From positions 1,153-33,663 of the forward strand of contig CAJTGF010000061.1 of the NCBI GenBank assembly GCA_910575585.1: a DNA stretch of 32,511 bases, in the 5' to 3' direction. Below the pieces are notes generated by a model. That model ran no database searches and was not told the DNA's origin. It saw only the letters and a list, made by a program, of their open reading frames with translations. Each line of letters starts with the position of its first letter. The first letter of the stretch is position 1. Source of the DNA: Clostridiaceae bacterium (GTDB lineage: Bacteria; Bacillota; Clostridia; Lachnospirales; Lachnospiraceae). The position numbers and the translations under genes were made by a program. Below, piece by piece: positions 1 to 7,926 of this stretch.

Positions 1-48
1 AAAAACAGTCTGTTAAAAATGGAATCTTTAAGGTATAATAAGCGGTAG

Positions 49-140
49 ATACAAACTCATCTCTTTTCGTGTGGATTTTGGTTTGGTTGCTTAAATTATA
101 CCGCAAAGAGGCTGAGTTTGTATTTTATTTTTTAAATATC
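49..140 (+). terminator. Stem-loop followed by T-rich tract
   Basis: ATACAAACTCA at 49-59 pairs perfectly with TGAGTTTGTAT at 113-123, and CTCTTT at 61-66 pairs with AAAGAG at 105-110 further in. The right arm is followed on the plus strand by TTTATTTTTTAAA, so the structure could end a plus-strand transcript entering from outside the window. A transposon end is an alternative. Confidence 0.4.
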
Positions 141-182
141 AAAAAGTTGTAAACTGGTGTACTTTAAGAAAAGCTCACAAAA

Positions 183-353
183 TCAGTAATGATAAAGCAA
201 ATCTGGATATTCTCCTGCCGACAAGCTTCCACCGCCATCATTCGTTGGAGCAATTCCATATGTCTCCTGATCTTGTGCGGAAACGATTGTTTCCCTGTCC
301 CGCACTTTCGTAACCTGGTCATTGAACAAATAAATCCAAGAAAAATGGGTTTT
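183..353 (-). pseudogene. Possible C-terminal gene remnant, family not recognised
   Basis: On the minus strand an open frame of 57 codons runs from just after a stop codon (TAA at 354-356) to a TGA at 183-185. It has no ATG and no ribosome site. The translation is hydrophilic with a Gly/Ser-rich stretch (NDGGGSLSAGEYPD) near its end, and codon use looks ordinary, so it may be the 3' end of a lost gene. I do not recognise the family; it may equally be chance. Confidence 0.18.
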
Positions 354-422
354 TTAGACGACCAGGCTATCTTTTTTGTATTTATAGAGGCTCTGCTCAG
401 TGAGACTGCCGCGGTGTTGAAT

Positions 423-455
423 CGTAACCGTTCAGATAACCCTTGAACGGTTACG
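423..455. repeat. 33-bp palindromic repeat, copy 1
   Basis: CGTAACCGTTCA (423-434) and TGAACGGTTACG (444-455) are perfect inverted arms around a 9-base loop. The same element, in opposite orientation and with the same loop, lies at 11609-11641. The two copies differ at one position in each arm, and the change preserves pairing (C:G in one, A:T in the other). It sits about 85 bp after the EF-G-like stop codon, with no T-tract on that side. Confidence 0.7.
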
Positions 456-463
456 CCCCCCGC

Positions 464-509
464 CAAAGAAAAGGGAGCCGCCCCAGCCCTTAAGCCAAAG
501 CCGACTCCC
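464..509 (-). terminator. Rho-independent terminator of the EF-G-like gene
   Basis: Reading the minus strand, GGGAGTCG (509-502) pairs with CGGCTCCC (480-473) through seven Watson-Crick pairs and one G-U pair, and TTTTCTTTG follows directly (472-464). It lies about 30 bp after the stop codon at 541. Confidence 0.6.
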
Positions 510-540
510 CAAACATCCAAAATCAAAATCCATCCACCGA

Positions 541-2640
541 TCAGTCCGCGTTATCCCCCTGGGCAGCCCTGGCTTCCACTTCCTTCTTCTGGACATCACC
601 AGGAGCCTGCTCATAGCGGCTGAACTCGTACTCATAGACACCGATGCCTCCGGTCATGGACCGCAGATCCGTATTATATCCAAACAGCTCCGACATGGGA
701 ACATCCGCCTCAATGATCTGTTTGCCGTGATGGTCCGAATTCATCCCCAGCACCCGGCCTCTTCTCCTGTTAAGGTCGCCCATAACATCACCGGTAAACT
801 TATCGGGAACCGTAACTTTCATGGAAGCGATGGGCTCCAAAAGAACGGGACTTGCCTCCATAAACGCCTTCTTAAATGCCATGGAAGCCGCCATCTTAAA
901 TGCCATCTCCGAGGAATCCACCGGATGATAGGAACCGTCCAAAAGCACCGCCTTGATGCCCACCACCGGGTAAGCAGCCAAAGGCCCTTTGAGAACGCTT
1001 TCCTGGATGCCCTTCTCAACCGCCGGGAAATAGTTCCTGGGTACAGCCCCGCCGAACACCTGCTCCTCAAACACGTAAGGCGTCTCCAGATCCCCGGAGG
1101 GCTCGAAGGACATCTTCACGTCGCCGTACTGGCCGTGGCCGCCGGTCTGCTTCTTATACTTGCCCTGGGCTTCCACTTTCTTGCGGATAGTCTCCCGGAA
1201 CGCGAATTTCGGCTTGCTAAGCTCAATGTCCACCTTGTACCTGGCTGAAAGCTTGCTGACAACCACGTCAAGCTGCTGATCGCCGATGCCGTAGATCAGG
1301 GTCTGACGGTTCTCCTTGTCTCCCACTACCTTTAAGGTCTGGTCCTCTTCCATCAGCTTGGCCAAAGCCGTAGCCACCTTATCGTCATCGCCTTTTGTCT
1401 TGGTCTTATACCGCATGTAGGTATAAGGAGTGGAAATCTGAGGCTTGTGGTACACAATGGGAGCCGTCCGCACCGCCAGAGTGTCCCCGGTCTGGGTCAC
1501 GCTAAGCTTAGCCACAGCGCCGATATCCCCGGCGTGAAGCTCCTTAAGCTCCATCTGCTCCTTGCCTCTTAAGGTGTATACCTTGCCGATCTTCTCCTCC
1601 GTATCTTTATTCACATTGTAGGAAGCGGAATCCGGCTTTAAGGTTCCCGTGCAAACCTTTACTAAGGAATACTTGCCGATAAACGGGTCCACAATGGTCT
1701 TAAACACCCGCATGGACAAAGACACGCCGTCGTCGTACTTGGCCACGAACCGCTCGCCGGTGGACACATCCACGCCGATGCACTCAAAATGATCCGGTGA
1801 CGGGAAATAGCGGTCAATGCCCTGAAGCAGCATCCTGGCTCCCTGGCAGTTGATGCCGGAACCCAGCATAACCGGAATAATGCTTCCATCTATCACATGT
1901 TCCCTAAGAGCCGCGGAAATCTCCTCATATGTAAACTCCTCGCCGGAGAAATACCGCTCCATGTACTCCTCGCTGGTCTCGGCCACTGCCTCCACCAGAG
2001 CCCCCCGGCAGATGTCAAGGTTCTTTTTGGAGTACTCGGGAATCTCGCATTCTACGTAATCGCTGTTGGTGGTAAACCTTCTCCCCTTCATCTTTACCAC
2101 GTTCACAAATCCAACAAACTTCTCGTTCTCACGGATCGGCAGATGGAACGGCGCGATCTTTCTGCCGAATCTGGTCTCCAGCTTCAGGAGCAGCTCCCGG
2201 AAACTGGCATGGTCGTCGTCCATATTGGTCACAAAAATGATGCGGGGAAGATTAAACTTTTCGCAAAGCTCCCACGCTTTCTCCGTTCCTACTTCAATAC
2301 CGGCCTTGCAGTTAACCACGATCACCGCGGCATCGGCAACGCTGATGGCTTCCTCCGCCTCTCCCACAAAGTCGAAGTACCCGGGAGTGTCCAGAAGATT
2401 GACCTTAATCGGTCCGTCCTCACCCTGAAATTCCAGCGGCACCAGGGAGGTGGAAATGGAAAACTGTCTCTTGATCTCTTCCTTATCATAATCACTGATG
2501 GTAGAGCCGTCCACTACATTGCCCATTCTCTTGGTAACTCCGGTCACCAGCGCCATGGATTCCACCAGGGTCGTCTTACCTGCACCGCCATGGCCTAGTA
2601 ACACGACGTTACGGATTTGCTTCGTTCCATACACGTTCAT
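541..2640 (-). CDS. Elongation factor G-like translational GTPase
   Basis: This 699-residue protein has the full EF-G layout: G domain, domain II, and domains III-V ending near residue 690. The P-loop GHGGAGKT follows residue 15 and the switch II motif DTPGYFDF is near residue 88. The G4 motif reads TNMD where canonical EF-G has NKMD, which marks it as one of the EF-G-like paralogues rather than the main fusA product; nucleotide preference could therefore differ. I chose the second in-frame ATG (2640) because AGGAGG at 2650-2655 is 7-9 bases from it but almost touches the upstream ATG at 2646. It is monocistronic, with a good promoter at 2680-2708 and a terminator at 464-509. Its exact role (translocation, ribosome rescue or recycling under stress) cannot be read from sequence. 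Confidence 0.9.
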   Translation of the reverse strand: MNVYGTKQIRNVVLLGHGGAGKTTLVESMALVTGVTKRMGNVVDGSTISDYDKEEIKRQFSISTSLVPLEFQGEDGPIKVNLLDTPGYFDFVGEAEEAISVADAAVIVVNCKAGIEVGTEKAWELCEKFNLPRIIFVTNMDDDHASFRELLLKLETRFGRKIAPFHLPIRENEKFVGFVNVVKMKGRRFTTNSDYVECEIPEYSKKNLDICRGALVEAVAETSEEYMERYFSGEEFTYEEISAALREHVIDGSIIPVMLGSGINCQGARMLLQGIDRYFPSPDHFECIGVDVSTGERFVAKYDDGVSLSMRVFKTIVDPFIGKYSLVKVCTGTLKPDSASYNVNKDTEEKIGKVYTLRGKEQMELKELHAGDIGAVAKLSVTQTGDTLAVRTAPIVYHKPQISTPYTYMRYKTKTKGDDDKVATALAKLMEEDQTLKVVGDKENRQTLIYGIGDQQLDVVVSKLSARYKVDIELSKPKFAFRETIRKKVEAQGKYKKQTGGHGQYGDVKMSFEPSGDLETPYVFEEQVFGGAVPRNYFPAVEKGIQESVLKGPLAAYPVVGIKAVLLDGSYHPVDSSEMAFKMAASMAFKKAFMEASPVLLEPIASMKVTVPDKFTGDVMGDLNRRRGRVLGMNSDHHGKQIIEADVPMSELFGYNTDLRSMTGGIGVYEYEFSRYEQAPGDVQKKEVEARAAQGDNAD

Positions 2641-2679
2641 AAACATTCCTCCTGTACATTAATTTTTGCCCATAAGAAC

Positions 2680-2708
2680 ATTTTACTAAAAAATTCTGAA
2701 ATTTACAA
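2680..2708 (-). promoter_or_regulatory. Sigma-A type promoter of the EF-G-like gene
   Basis: On the minus strand TTGTAA (2708-2703) and TAAAAT (2685-2680) are separated by exactly 17 bases. The predicted start of transcription is about 32 bases before the chosen start codon. Confidence 0.55.
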
Positions 2709-2740
2709 GCAATTTGTGCATTTTAAATAGGCAAATTCAA

Positions 2741-2761
2741 GAAAACCGGGAAATGTCCCGC
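2741..2761 (-). terminator. Short terminator after the aldolase gene
   Basis: On the minus strand a short hairpin, CGGGA-CATT-TCCCG, is followed by GTTTTC. It lies about 25 bp after the aldolase stop codon and would end the glycyl radical enzyme/aldolase operon before the EF-G-like promoter. The stem is short, so confidence is limited. Confidence 0.4.
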
Positions 2762-2784
2762 GCCGCCCCGTCAAACCGCCTCTG

Positions 2785-3462
2785 TCAGCAAGTCCCCATA
2801 TCTTTGCCCGCTCCCGCCAAGTCCTCAAAATCTCTTATAAAATCCTCCACCGCCGTCGTCACTGCCTGGTTCTTTGCCAGCCCCTCCATCACGTCAGGGG
2901 CCACGGTGGCCGCCCCGATCCCGTGCCGGCACAGTTCAAGGACCTGCATGGAATTTTTAAAGCTGGCCGCCAGCACCTGGGTCTCCAAGCCGTTATTTTT
3001 AAAGATATCATGGATCTCTTTTGCCGCGCCGATGCCGTCATAACCCATATTGTCAATGCGGTTAATGTAGGGAGCCGCGAAGCTGGCCCCGCACTTTGCC
3101 GCCAAAAACGCCTGCATCGGCGAGTAAATAGCCGTAGCCGTCACCAAAATACCCCTTCGCCGCAATTCCCTCATGGCCTTAAATCCCTCCTTCACCGACG
3201 GGATTTTCACATAGGTGTTCTCTCCCAGCTCCTCCACGATGCGGCAAGCCTCCCGAACCATCCCTTCCGCCTGTCTGGACACTGCCTGGACGTGGAGCTG
3301 CCCTGCCTCCCCCACAAACCGGCGGATCTGCCGCAGGGCCTCATAAGGGGCTTTTCCCTGCTTTGCCAGGATGGTGGGGTTGGTGGTCACGCCGTCCACG
3401 GGATAATATTCATAAAGTTCTTTGATCCTGTCTATCTGGGCATCATCGATCAATAATCTCAT
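2785..3462 (-). CDS. fsa: Fructose-6-phosphate aldolase-type transaldolase (FSA/TalC family)
   Basis: A 225-residue class I aldolase of the small transaldolase family, the usual length for FSA. The Schiff-base lysine lies in YVKIP (Lys86, matching Lys85 of E. coli FsaA); GVTTNP (residues 24-29) and LAASFK are family hallmarks. The enzyme class reversibly cleaves fructose 6-phosphate, or its 1-deoxy analogue, to glyceraldehyde 3-phosphate and dihydroxyacetone or hydroxyacetone. It starts 25 bp after the glycyl radical enzyme with its own GGAGGAG site, so the two are one operon. E. coli has the same pairing (ybiW-fsaA, and pflD near fsaB). By context it probably cleaves the product of the radical enzyme. 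Confidence 0.93.
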   Translation of the reverse strand: MRLLIDDAQIDRIKELYEYYPVDGVTTNPTILAKQGKAPYEALRQIRRFVGEAGQLHVQAVSRQAEGMVREACRIVEELGENTYVKIPSVKEGFKAMRELRRRGILVTATAIYSPMQAFLAAKCGASFAAPYINRIDNMGYDGIGAAKEIHDIFKNNGLETQVLAASFKNSMQVLELCRHGIGAATVAPDVMEGLAKNQAVTTAVEDFIRDFEDLAGAGKDMGTC

Positions 3463-3487
3463 AGTATGTCTCCTCCATTTCTATGCC

Positions 3488-5902
3488 TTACAAAGTCTGC
3501 TCGGTCCTTCCGATAATATCATCCTGGGTCTTCTTTGACAGCACATTGAAAAACGCGCTGTACCCCGCCACTCTGACAATCAGATCCCTGTGATCCTGGG
3601 GATGTTTCTGGGCGTCAAGGAGCGTTTCCTTAGAAACAATGTTATACTGCACGTGATACCCCTTAAGCCTGTTGAAAAACGTACGGATCAGCATCATGAG
3701 CTTCTGCTTATTTTCCTCTGTGGACACCATCTGAGGCGTCATCTTCTGGTTCAGCAGCACCCCTCCCGTGATCTTTTCCACAGGCAGTTTGGAAACCGTC
3801 TTGAACACGGCTGTGGGGCCGTTTTTGTCCGCGTTGTGGGCCGGGCTGCACCCTTCTGCCAAAGGCTCATGGGCGTTCCTGCCGTCAGGCGTGGCCATAG
3901 TTCCCATGCCCTGGCCCACGTTGGCGCTGATGGAGGAGGTGCCTCCGTAACGGATGCCTCCCACAGGTCCCCGGCCATAGCGGGTGTTGGGGTATTTCTT
4001 TATCTCGTCCAGGTAGGAGTCGTAAGCTGTTACCACCAGGCCATCTACCTCGTCATCGTCATTGCCGTATTTGGGGGCCTCTGTGGTCAGCATCGTTTGG
4101 ATCCTGCGGTTTTGGGGCGACTGGAAATCGTCCAGGATCGCGTCCCACAGCTGCTTTCTGGTGATCCGTCCCTGCTCATAGACCAGCCTTTTTATGGCCC
4201 CAAGGGAATCGGCCATGTTGGCAATCCCCACCTGCAGCCCGGAAATAAAGTCGTACACAGCGCCTCCTTCCTTAATGGTCTTTCCCCGTCCGATGCAGTC
4301 GTCGGTCAGGGCGGAGCAGAGGATATCCGGAACATCCCTTTCCGACGCCTTATCAATGGCATTTTCCACCACAACGCTCCAGCGGGTCATTTCCCTTACC
4401 GTTTTGTCCCAGGCTTCCATCAGCTCCTCATAGGTCTCCATATCCGTAAAATAACCCCATCCCTTGGTAAAACGTTTCCCGCTTGTTAAGTCCACGCCGT
4501 CATTCATGGCACACAGCAGCACCCTGGGGAAGTTGATGTAGGACATGCCGGTACACCGGTAGCCCCATTTCCCCGGAACCGCCGTCTCCACGCACCCGAT
4601 GGCGCTGTAATCGTAGGCATCCTCCTCCTTAACCCCCCAGTTGATAAAGGAGGGGATGATGATCTCGTCATTGTTAAAAGCCGGCATCCCAAACCCCAGC
4701 TTCATCACCTCAATACACTCCTCAAAAAAGTGCTTATCCAGATCTTTGTGGTAGCGGACCGTCAGGTTGGGCTGGGTCAGTCTTGTGCGGGCCACGGACT
4801 TAAGCACGGCAAAGCTTAATTTATTGACCCCGTCCTTTTTCTCCCTTGTCTGCCCCCCGATGGTCACGTTCTGGTACATAGGCGATCCTGCGGAACTTAA
4901 GGTGTGGGCCTGGGATCGTACCTTGTTGATGGTCAGGGTCTTGATCCACAGGCAGGCCAGGATCTCCAGGGCATCTTCCTGTGTCATCCGCCCTTCCTCC
5001 AAATCCTTTTTGTAGAACGGGTACATATACTGGTCAAACCTGCCGTAGCTTAAGGAGTGGCCGTTGGACTCGATCTGTAAGATCAGCTGAATAAACCACA
5101 CGGACTGAACCGCCTCTAAAAATGAGGAAGCCGGCTCGTAGGGAACCTTTTTGCAGATCCGGCTCATCTTAAGAAGTTCCGCCTTTCTCCCAGGGTCCTG
5201 CTCCTTCAAAGCCATGTCAGCGGCCAGCCTGCTATAGCGCGTCCCAAAGCAGCGGACTGCCTGGATCACGGTCAAAACCGCTTTATAGAACACATATTTG
5301 TCAATGCTTTCCGGATCCGTAAGGTCCAGGCCGTCCTTCATGGCCTTAGCCCGCTCTTCATAGCCTTTCAACCCCTCTGTCAGGACTCTCTGGTAATTGA
5401 CCGCCAGATGGGCGTCCCCGGCGTTTAGCTTTCCCTCCATGCCGAACACTCCGGTCTCCATAAACACGCGAACCTCCTCAGGCAAAAGCGCTTCCCCTCT
5501 GGCCCTTAGATTATTGTTCTCCCAAAATGGGGCGATCTGTCGAAGCTGCTCTTTTGTCTCCTGGGTTATGTAAAACACGTCCCCGTCCCTTTTCTCAAAC
5601 AGATCCAGTTCCTTTAAGACAAATTCCATGGTGTACTCCGGGAAAACAGGGGCGTTTCTGTTCTTGGTGGCCTGATTGCCCGCAATAAGGGACTTATCCT
5701 CAATATAAATGGTCATGCCCTCCAAGATCTTTTTCAGCATCAGCGCCCGGGCCATAACCTTTGGCTGGCTTTGGTTTTCTTTGTATGCCTGGGTGGCCAG
5801 CACCGCCCGCTCCGCGTCAATATAGGGCTTCTCATCCAGCACCTCCTCCCGAAATGCCTTCATTCTGTCTGTCAACGCTCCAAAATGCCCATGATCCTCC
5901 AT
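3488..5902 (-). CDS. Glycyl radical enzyme, YbiW/PflD type (probable 1,5-anhydrohexitol-6-phosphate lyase)
   Basis: An 804-residue glycyl radical enzyme, cytoplasmic and oxygen-sensitive. The thiyl-radical cysteine is Cys437 in GCVET, with Glu439 two residues on; the radical glycine is Gly780 in RVAGYSAFF, 25 residues from the C-terminus. Compared from memory with E. coli YbiW (810 aa), long blocks agree, for example IQLILQIESNGHS, MPAFNNDEI, APKYGNDDD and GGVLLNQK. From memory, work on E. coli assigned YbiW and PflD to ring opening of 1,5-anhydroglucitol- and 1,5-anhydromannitol-6-phosphate to 1-deoxyfructose 6-phosphate, then cleaved by FsaA/FsaB to glyceraldehyde 3-phosphate and hydroxyacetone. 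Which of the two substrates applies here cannot be told by eye. AGGAGG lies 6-11 bases before the start. The divergent activase gene and a consensus promoter (5978-6006) complete the unit. Confidence 0.9.
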   Translation of the reverse strand: MEDHGHFGALTDRMKAFREEVLDEKPYIDAERAVLATQAYKENQSQPKVMARALMLKKILEGMTIYIEDKSLIAGNQATKNRNAPVFPEYTMEFVLKELDLFEKRDGDVFYITQETKEQLRQIAPFWENNNLRARGEALLPEEVRVFMETGVFGMEGKLNAGDAHLAVNYQRVLTEGLKGYEERAKAMKDGLDLTDPESIDKYVFYKAVLTVIQAVRCFGTRYSRLAADMALKEQDPGRKAELLKMSRICKKVPYEPASSFLEAVQSVWFIQLILQIESNGHSLSYGRFDQYMYPFYKKDLEEGRMTQEDALEILACLWIKTLTINKVRSQAHTLSSAGSPMYQNVTIGGQTREKKDGVNKLSFAVLKSVARTRLTQPNLTVRYHKDLDKHFFEECIEVMKLGFGMPAFNNDEIIIPSFINWGVKEEDAYDYSAIGCVETAVPGKWGYRCTGMSYINFPRVLLCAMNDGVDLTSGKRFTKGWGYFTDMETYEELMEAWDKTVREMTRWSVVVENAIDKASERDVPDILCSALTDDCIGRGKTIKEGGAVYDFISGLQVGIANMADSLGAIKRLVYEQGRITRKQLWDAILDDFQSPQNRRIQTMLTTEAPKYGNDDDEVDGLVVTAYDSYLDEIKKYPNTRYGRGPVGGIRYGGTSSISANVGQGMGTMATPDGRNAHEPLAEGCSPAHNADKNGPTAVFKTVSKLPVEKITGGVLLNQKMTPQMVSTEENKQKLMMLIRTFFNRLKGYHVQYNIVSKETLLDAQKHPQDHRDLIVRVAGYSAFFNVLSKKTQDDIIGRTEQTL

Positions 5903-5977
5903 AAGCTCCTCCTTTCATATCCATATGCAATCATCATTTATTTCAAACATAACTAAATTATATTTTGTATGTAAGTT

Positions 5978-6006
5978 ATTTTAGCCTATATTTGAAAACA
6001 TGTCAA
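5978..6006 (-). promoter_or_regulatory. Consensus promoter of the glycyl radical enzyme operon
   Basis: On the minus strand a perfect TTGACA (6006-6001) is followed after 17 bases by TAAAAT (5983-5978). A TTTGAAAA box (5991-5998, plus-strand reading) lies between the two hexamers, where a bound repressor would block polymerase. Confidence 0.75.
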
Positions 6007-6042
6007 TGTTTCATTTGAAAGTTTTTGTTTCTTTTTTGAAAG
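5991..6042. promoter_or_regulatory. Three TTTGAAA boxes, putative DeoR operator
   Basis: TTTGAAAA at 5991-5998, TTTGAAAG at 6014-6021 and TTTGAAAG at 6035-6042 are spaced 23 and 21 bp apart, that is about two helical turns each, in the same orientation. The first overlaps the leftward promoter and the last abuts the rightward -10 element. The middle box also forms TTTCA-TTTGAAA with the bases before it. The DeoR protein encoded at 7113-7859 is the obvious candidate ligand; this is inferred from position only. Confidence 0.5.
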
Positions 6043-6056
6043 CCATATGGTATACT
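6025..6056 (+). promoter_or_regulatory. Extended -10 promoter of the activase/deoR operon
   Basis: TGGTATACT (6048-6056) is an extended -10 element (TGn followed by TATACT). The -35 region is poor (TTGTTT at 6025-6030 is 20 bases away), as is common for extended -10 promoters. It faces away from the leftward promoter 20 bp upstream. Confidence 0.5.
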
Positions 6057-6145
6057 CTAAAAAACGATCCCCAGCTTCCCCCTTCCCTGCCGGGCTTTGG
6101 GGAACCTGTGACCGAAAAAACAAAGAGAAAGGATTTCCAAATATC

Positions 6146-7060
6146 ATGAAAAGCGCAGACCGCACCGTCGTGGGCACCTTATTTAACATCCAAAAATTCA
6201 GCGTCCATGACGGCCCCGGCATCCGCACCGCCGTGTTTTTTAAAGGATGCCCTCTAAACTGCCGCTGGTGCGCCAACCCCGAAAGCCAGCTTTCCAAAGT
6301 CCAGATCCTGTGGGACGCCCGCCTGTGCATCCGATGTGGCCGCTGCAAAAAGGCATGCCCTGCCAAAGCCGTGTCCATGGCCGGGGACCGGATCTTTATA
6401 GACCACACCCTCTGTACCGGGTGCGGCCAGTGTACCCGCCAGTGTCCGTCGCAAGCCCTTAAGGCGGAGGGGGAGCATAAGACCGTGGCCCAGGTTCTGG
6501 ACATCGTGCTCCAGGACCGGGACTTTTATGAGGAAAGCGGCGGAGGCATCACCGTGACAGGAGGGGAGCTTTTGTGTCAGCCGGAATTTGCCCAACAACT
6601 TCTGGCCGCCTCCAAAGAAGAAGGGCTTGACACCTGCTGCGAGACCGCGGGATTTGCCTCTCCCCAGGTCTTTGACCGAGTCATGGCATCGGCGGATCAT
6701 ATCCTTTTTGACATAAAGCACTGGGACGACGAAAAACACAGGGAGAAAACCGGCATCTCCAACCGGCTGCCCTATTCCAATATGCAACGGGCCATAGCCA
6801 TGGGAAAGGACGTGCTCCCAAGAATCCCTGTTATCCCGGGATTTAACGACTCCCTTTCCGACGGGACCCGGCTGGCCCAAGCCCTCATAAAGGCAAAAGC
6901 CCGCCGCTGTCAGCTTCTGCCGTTCCATCAGTTTGGGGAAAATAAGTACCATCTCCTGGGAATGGCCTACGACTATGAGGATGTGCCGTCCCTCCACGAG
7001 GAAGATCTTGAAGCGTACCGCCAAACATTTCTTGACCAGGGGATCCATGCCTTTTTTTAA
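6146..7060 (+). CDS. Glycyl radical enzyme activase (radical SAM, YbiY/PflC type)
   Basis: A 304-residue radical-SAM activase that installs the glycyl radical on the enzyme encoded divergently. The SAM cluster motif is CPLNCRWC (CX3CX2C) near residue 31. A ferredoxin-like insert follows, with two four-cysteine sets (CIRCGRCKKAC and CTGCGQCTRQC) for two extra [4Fe-4S] clusters, typical of the non-PFL activases. The SAM-binding GGE occurs in VTGGELL. An upstream in-frame ATG at 6047 is inside the promoter, so the start is taken at 6146, preceded by GAAAGGA; this gives the normal family length (E. coli YbiY 308). The deoR gene follows after 52 bp. Confidence 0.92.
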   Translation: MKSADRTVVGTLFNIQKFSVHDGPGIRTAVFFKGCPLNCRWCANPESQLSKVQILWDARLCIRCGRCKKACPAKAVSMAGDRIFIDHTLCTGCGQCTRQCPSQALKAEGEHKTVAQVLDIVLQDRDFYEESGGGITVTGGELLCQPEFAQQLLAASKEEGLDTCCETAGFASPQVFDRVMASADHILFDIKHWDDEKHREKTGISNRLPYSNMQRAIAMGKDVLPRIPVIPGFNDSLSDGTRLAQALIKAKARRCQLLPFHQFGENKYHLLGMAYDYEDVPSLHEEDLEAYRQTFLDQGIHAFF

Positions 7061-7112
7061 ATAAAACAGGTGATACAGGCTGAATATACGGAATAAAGAA
7101 AGGAAGTTTGAC

Positions 7113-7859
7113 ATGAACAACCGGACAAATCGAATTTTAGAACTGCTGACCCAGGAAAAGCGGCTGGAAGTGTCCCTTCTGTCCGAAAAACTGGGAGTCT
7201 CCCAGGTAACGGTCCGCAAGGACCTGGACGCTTTGGAGGCCAGAGGCATCATCAAGCGGGAACACGGCTTTGCTCTTCTTCGCAGCGAGGATGACATCAA
7301 CGGAAGGATCGCCTACCACTATGAGGAGAAGCGAAAAATTGCCGTGAGGGCCGCGGAACTTGTCCGCAGCGGAGATACCGTTATGATCGAAAGCGGAAGC
7401 TGCTGCGCCCTTCTGGCCGACCAGCTAGCCAATACAAAAACCGACCTGACCATTATCACCAACAGCGCCTTTATCGCGGATCACACCCGCCAAAAGACCA
7501 ATGTGCGGATGATCCTCCTGGGCGGCATCTATCAGCCGGACTCCCAGGTCATGGTAGGCCCTATGGTAGGCCAGTGCGCGGAAAATTTTCTCGTGGATCT
7601 GTTTTTCATCGGCGCCGACGGCTACGTTTCCCGGATCGGATTTACCAACCGGGACCAGATGCGGGCTCAGGCCGTGCGGGACATGGCAAAGCAGGCGGGG
7701 CAGGTGGTGGTGCTGACGGAAAGCGATAAATTCTTAAAGCACGGCAGCGTGCCTCTGAATCTGAAAGACAAAGTAAAGACCGTCATCACGGATAAGGGCA
7801 TCGCCGCCCAGACCCGGATAGCGCTTGAGGGGGAGGGCATGGAGGTGGTGGCTCTTTAG
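7113..7859 (+). CDS. DeoR-family transcriptional regulator
   Basis: A 248-residue DeoR/GlpR regulator: N-terminal winged helix (residues 1-57, RILELLTQEKRLEVS then LGVSQVTVRKDLDALEARG) and a C-terminal sugar-phosphate sensor of the ribose-5-phosphate-isomerase-like fold (IESGS near residue 90, TNSAF, GGIYQPDS, FIGADG). Such proteins are usually repressors released by a phosphorylated sugar. Here the ligand would logically be the anhydrohexitol phosphate or deoxyfructose 6-phosphate of this pathway. AGGAAG lies 7 bases before the start. It is cotranscribed with the activase, and three TTTGAAA boxes in the divergent promoter region are candidate binding sites. Confidence 0.9.
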   Translation: MNNRTNRILELLTQEKRLEVSLLSEKLGVSQVTVRKDLDALEARGIIKREHGFALLRSEDDINGRIAYHYEEKRKIAVRAAELVRSGDTVMIESGSCCALLADQLANTKTDLTIITNSAFIADHTRQKTNVRMILLGGIYQPDSQVMVGPMVGQCAENFLVDLFFIGADGYVSRIGFTNRDQMRAQAVRDMAKQAGQVVVLTESDKFLKHGSVPLNLKDKVKTVITDKGIAAQTRIALEGEGMEVVAL

Positions 7860-7888
7860 ATCAGAAGATAGGGGTCAACGAGGCTGCT

Positions 7889-7914
7889 AAAAAGGGGCTG
7901 CTTTCGCAGCCCCC
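7889..7914 (-). terminator. Rho-independent terminator of the dehydrogenase gene
   Basis: GGGGCTGC (7894-7901) and GCAGCCCC (7906-7913) form a perfect 8-bp stem with a 4-base loop. Reading the minus strand the stem is followed by TTTTT (7893-7889). It separates the convergent deoR and dehydrogenase genes. Confidence 0.8.
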
Positions 7915-7926
7915 GCAAGATCTGTC

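Larger units (their letters stand above)
1..540. other. Intergenic stretch downstream of the EF-G-like gene
   Basis: No complete gene is visible here. It holds a long stem-loop followed by a T-rich run (49-140), a start-less open frame on the minus strand (183-353), a 33-bp palindrome that recurs elsewhere in the window (423-455) and the probable terminator of the EF-G-like gene (464-509). The first 180 bases are AT-rich compared with the coding DNA that follows. The two longer open frames of 85 and 120 codons have no ribosome site and no recognisable family. Confidence 0.6.

Noticed and set aside
1897-2598. 233-codon plus-strand open frame
   Set aside because: Entirely antisense to the EF-G-like gene, no ribosome site, low-complexity His/Leu-rich translation typical of shadow frames in GC-rich genes.
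6254-7300. 348-codon minus-strand open frame
   Set aside because: Covers parts of the activase and deoR genes in antisense, both of which are clearly real.
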